From assembly GCA_020355325.1 (NCBI GenBank), contig CP070664.1, positions 1,938,358 to 1,984,833 on the forward strand: 46,476 bases of DNA, in the 5' to 3' direction. Source of the stretch: Caldifarciminota bacterium. Its GTDB lineage: Bacteria > Hydrothermota > Tepidihabitantia > SM23-42. The notes beneath the pieces are model-generated. The model had not been told where the DNA came from, searched no databases, and was given only the letters and a program-made list of their open reading frames with translations. The position numbers and the translations under genes were made by a program. Positions 43,948 through 46,476 of the stretch are shown here, piece by piece. How positions within the stretch are numbered: the stretch's first letter is position 1; the number at the start of each line of letters is the position of its first letter.

Positions 43948-44803
43948 AGAACTACGAGAGGCTATTCCATTCGTTGTGCCTCTTGTTCTCTTCATATGTC
44001 TTTTTATACTACTTCCCGTTGTTGGTACCTTTTGGAGCAGTTTATGGCGGGATGTTTCATTCATTACACGGGAATTTATTGGTTTTGAAAACTACCTGAG
44101 ATTATTCAAAGACCTTCAGTTTTGGCGTGCCACATTCTTTACGCTTCTTTTTCCATTCGTGTCGGTATCGCTCGAAATGATTTTCGGAATAATCATTGCA
44201 CTCGTCCTGAATGAGCAATTTCGTCTTCGGGGAATCGTAAGAGGCATTGCCTTACTGCCGTGGGCAATCCCGAGCGTCATTGGAGCACGGATATGGCAAC
44301 TCATGTACCGCTACGACTATGGACTCGCCAACTATATATTGAAAACCATTGGCATCGGTCCCGTCAATTGGCTCGGAAGCCCAATCAGTGCGTTTCTCTC
44401 ACTCGTTGTCGCTGATGTGTGGAGAACCACTCCGTTTGTAGCAATCATTCTCCTCGCTGGTCTGCAAACGGTTCCTGAAGATCTCTATAAACAAGCACGC
44501 GTTGATGGAACGAATGCTCTCCAGCGATTTTTCAAAATCACCCTTCCACTCATAAAACCCATCGTCATCGTCGCTCTGCTCTTTAGAACAATCGATGCAA
44601 TTCGAGTCTTCGACCTCATCTATGTGATCACGGGCGGAGGACCCGGCGGTATTACAACGTCACTTTCATTGTATGGCTACAAATTTTTCTTGCTCGGTGA
44701 CTTTGGTTATGGCTCATCCGTATCTATTATCCTCTTCCTCGTCGCATTTCTCTTGGCAATCGGGTACGTAAAGATCGGAAGATTCAGAGAAGCTCCACTA
44801 TGA
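43940..44803 (+). CDS. ABC sugar permease, MalF type
   Basis: 287 residues, six membrane helices. The EAA loop that contacts the ATPase is QARVDGTNALQRFFKITLPLIKP (about 188-210). The LLPWAIPSVIGARIW and FDLIYVITGGGPGG blocks are typical of carbohydrate MalF-type permeases. It lacks the long N-terminal extension of enteric MalF, as is usual outside enterobacteria. Confidence 0.93.
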   Translation: MSRELREAIPFVVPLVLFICLFILLPVVGTFWSSLWRDVSFITREFIGFENYLRLFKDLQFWRATFFTLLFPFVSVSLEMIFGIIIALVLNEQFRLRGIVRGIALLPWAIPSVIGARIWQLMYRYDYGLANYILKTIGIGPVNWLGSPISAFLSLVVADVWRTTPFVAIILLAGLQTVPEDLYKQARVDGTNALQRFFKITLPLIKPIVIVALLFRTIDAIRVFDLIYVITGGGPGGITTSLSLYGYKFFLLGDFGYGSSVSIILFLVAFLLAIGYVKIGRFREAPL

Positions 44804-45627
44804 TACAAGAACGGTCAAAAAACATTATGCTGAGCCTCGGAACACTATTCGTGCTCGGATTCTGTCTTACTCCTTTTGTCTGGATGGTCATCATTTCTCT
44901 CAGTAAGCGACCGGATTTTTTGATCCGAGACATTTCACCATTTACCCTGGCGAATTATATCGATATTCTGTCCCTCGAAAACCTTCACTTTCTCGATTAT
45001 TTAAAAAATAGTGTTGTCGTCGCGGGTGGTACAGCCATCGTGAGTGGAGTGATTGGTGCACTCGCTGCCTACGCCGTCTCGCGAATCTCCTTTCCGGGGA
45101 AAATCGCGCTCATCTTCGGAGTTCTTGGTTTATCAATGTTTCCGCAGATATGTATTGTCGGCTATCTCTATAAATTCATGAGCAGTCTCGGCTGGATCAA
45201 TACGCACAGCGGTCTGATTCTTCCATATATCTCCTGGAGCCTCCCACTCGCGCTCTGGATACTCATGAGTTATTTCTCACAAATACCACGTGAGTTAGAT
45301 AAGGCTGCGCATATCGATGGCGCGACCAGGTTACAGATACTCTTTAAAGTTATTTTACCCATTGCGCTTCCTGGATTTCTGTCTACAATACTACTCCTCT
45401 TTATGTTTTCATTCAATGAATTTCTTTTTGCACTCATGCTGACAACAGACTTCAGGGCAAGAACGGTTCCCGTGGGTATCGCACTCTTTCAAGGACTCCA
45501 CGGTGAACTGCCCTGGGGCTATATCATGGCTGCCTCAGTAATCTCATCGATTCCGGTCATCCTGATTGCTTTGTTCTTTCAACGACACATTATCCAAGGG
45601 TTGACACACGGAGCCGTTAAGGAATGA
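44800..45627 (+). CDS. ABC sugar permease, MalG type
   Basis: 275 residues, six membrane helices. The EAA loop is KAAHIDGATRLQILFKVILPIALPG (about 166-190). FSFNEFLFALMLT and the C-terminal QRHIIQGLTHGAVKE match MalG. It overlaps the genes on both sides by 4 nt (ATGA), so the transporter is translated as a coupled set. Confidence 0.94.
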   Translation: MIQERSKNIMLSLGTLFVLGFCLTPFVWMVIISLSKRPDFLIRDISPFTLANYIDILSLENLHFLDYLKNSVVVAGGTAIVSGVIGALAAYAVSRISFPGKIALIFGVLGLSMFPQICIVGYLYKFMSSLGWINTHSGLILPYISWSLPLALWILMSYFSQIPRELDKAAHIDGATRLQILFKVILPIALPGFLSTILLLFMFSFNEFLFALMLTTDFRARTVPVGIALFQGLHGELPWGYIMAASVISSIPVILIALFFQRHIIQGLTHGAVKE

Positions 45628-46476
45628 GTTCTGTTGGTGTAAATATCAAAGGAATACATAAATATTTTTATTCTATTCATAGAGGAAAAATTGTTGCCTT
45701 AAAAGATGTCGACCTTGAAATACGTCAGGGTGAGTTCTTCGTCATTCTCGGACCTAGCGGGTGTGGCAAATCTACCCTTCTCAATATCATCGCTGGGTTG
45801 GAGAAACCAAGTTCCGGAGAGATTTGGTTCGACGAGCACCTTGTTTGTTCAGCAGAAAAGAAATTCTATTTAAATCCCAAACAGAGAAACGTTGCCATGG
45901 TATTCCAATCATATGCGCTCTATCCACACATGACCGTCTATGATAACATCGCCTTTCCGCTCAGTATCGCACGGGCTGCGAAAAATCACATAGATGAACG
46001 TGTACGCGGCGTCGCGGAAATGCTTCACATCATACAACTCTTAGGGGTAAAACCGCGCGAACTGAGTGGCGGACAGCGACAGAGGGTTGCTATGGCGCGA
46101 GCGATTATTCGCCATCCGAATCTCTTTTTGCTCGATGAACCCCTTTCGAATCTTGATGCAAAACTCAGAGTGAAGATGAGGAGCGAACTCAAGACATTAC
46201 AAAAAACATTAGGCGTTACAACAGTCTACGTCACCCACGATCAGGTAGAAGCGATGACCTTGGGCGATAGAATTGCTGTTCTCAAAGACGGCGAAGTACA
46301 GCAGGTTGCTCGGCCGCTCGAGATCTACAATGATCCCATGAACACCTTTGTAGCCGGTTTTCTGGGAACACCACCAATGAACCTCTTACACGCGCGCGTA
46401 CTCAAAAAGGGCAAAATGACTTTTCTCGTAACGGGCGACATGGAATTAGCAGTACCGCAAGAAATGCTAACGTCGG
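45624..46476 (+). CDS. ABC transporter ATPase, MalK/UgpC type, cut by right edge
   Basis: 284 codons are visible and the 3' end is outside the window. Walker A is GPSGCGKST, the Q-loop VFQSYALYPHMTV, the signature LSGGQRQRVAMARA, Walker B LFLLDEPLSNLDAKLR, and the switch His in TVYVTHDQVEAM. The beginning of the C-terminal TOBE regulatory domain follows (FLGTPPMNLL). It powers the two permeases. The start overlaps malG by 4 nt and AAGGA precedes it. Confidence 0.95.
   Translation, partial: MSSVGVNIKGIHKYFYSIHRGKIVALKDVDLEIRQGEFFVILGPSGCGKSTLLNIIAGLEKPSSGEIWFDEHLVCSAEKKFYLNPKQRNVAMVFQSYALYPHMTVYDNIAFPLSIARAAKNHIDERVRGVAEMLHIIQLLGVKPRELSGGQRQRVAMARAIIRHPNLFLLDEPLSNLDAKLRVKMRSELKTLQKTLGVTTVYVTHDQVEAMTLGDRIAVLKDGEVQQVARPLEIYNDPMNTFVAGFLGTPPMNLLHARVLKKGKMTFLVTGDMELAVPQEMLTS

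Overview
The window looks like a chromosomal segment of an uncultivated, strictly or mostly anaerobic bacterium. The base composition is middling, and most internal genes carry AGGAGG-type ribosome sites. A gingipain-type secreted protease, an Nqr-like ion pump, rubredoxin and superoxide reductase fit a lineage such as candidate division WOR-3 or a neighbour of the FCB group. That placement is an inference; no rRNA or ribosomal marker gene is present. I saw no tRNA, insertion sequence, phage gene or CRISPR array.

Layout. (1) 1-8124, minus strand: glmS, endonuclease V, a GalT-like HIT-fold transferase, a HAD phosphatase, a DUF3108-like exported protein and a large C25 (gingipain-type) protease that runs off the left edge. 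(2) 8186-12729, plus: a compact nqrBCDEF-like cluster with no nqrA, rnfB or rnfC, then a small hypothetical gene. (3) 12820-17114: two Fur-family regulators, feoA, feoB, a ferredoxin-domain protein and an Nfu-type Fe-S carrier, driven by three related promoters whose -10 elements lie inside PerR/Fur-like boxes. (4) 17236-27096: an oxygen-defence and Fe-S/sulfur island with a PAS protein, rubredoxin, flavodiiron protein, five ferritin-like proteins, TusA, DsrE, an IscS-like protein, an IscU fusion, a permease and a DUF2156 protein. (5) 27093-39607: CopA, a YHS protein, glutaredoxin, a ferredoxin:disulfide reductase fused to a rubredoxin domain, a DUF255 protein, NAD salvage (pncA, pncB), desulforedoxin, superoxide reductase, a VOC protein, a 1-Cys peroxiredoxin, a sixth ferritin-like protein, a nitroreductase, a double-thioredoxin-fold protein and an Mrp ATPase. 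(6) 39864-46476: a minus-strand GGDEF protein, and a plus-strand operon of fused OtsA-OtsB with a trehalose/maltose-type ABC importer cut by the right edge.

How it works together. Regions 3-5 form one coherent programme: ferrous iron uptake, iron storage or peroxide scavenging, O2 and superoxide reduction, thiol-disulfide repair, and Fe-S cluster building and delivery. The regulators sit beside their likely targets, and their own promoters carry matching boxes.

Most notable: the IscS-like protein has Asp where the PLP-binding lysine should be, and it sits with TusA, DsrE and an IscU fused to a degenerate thioredoxin-reductase NAD domain. This suggests Fe-S assembly that does not use the usual desulfurase chemistry. 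Also notable are two genes of the stress island (rubredoxin and a two-domain ferritin-like protein) interrupted by in-frame TAG codons, an Nqr cluster lacking NqrA, and a set of promoters with a 16-bp spacer placed so close to the start codon that the mRNAs should be leaderless or nearly so.
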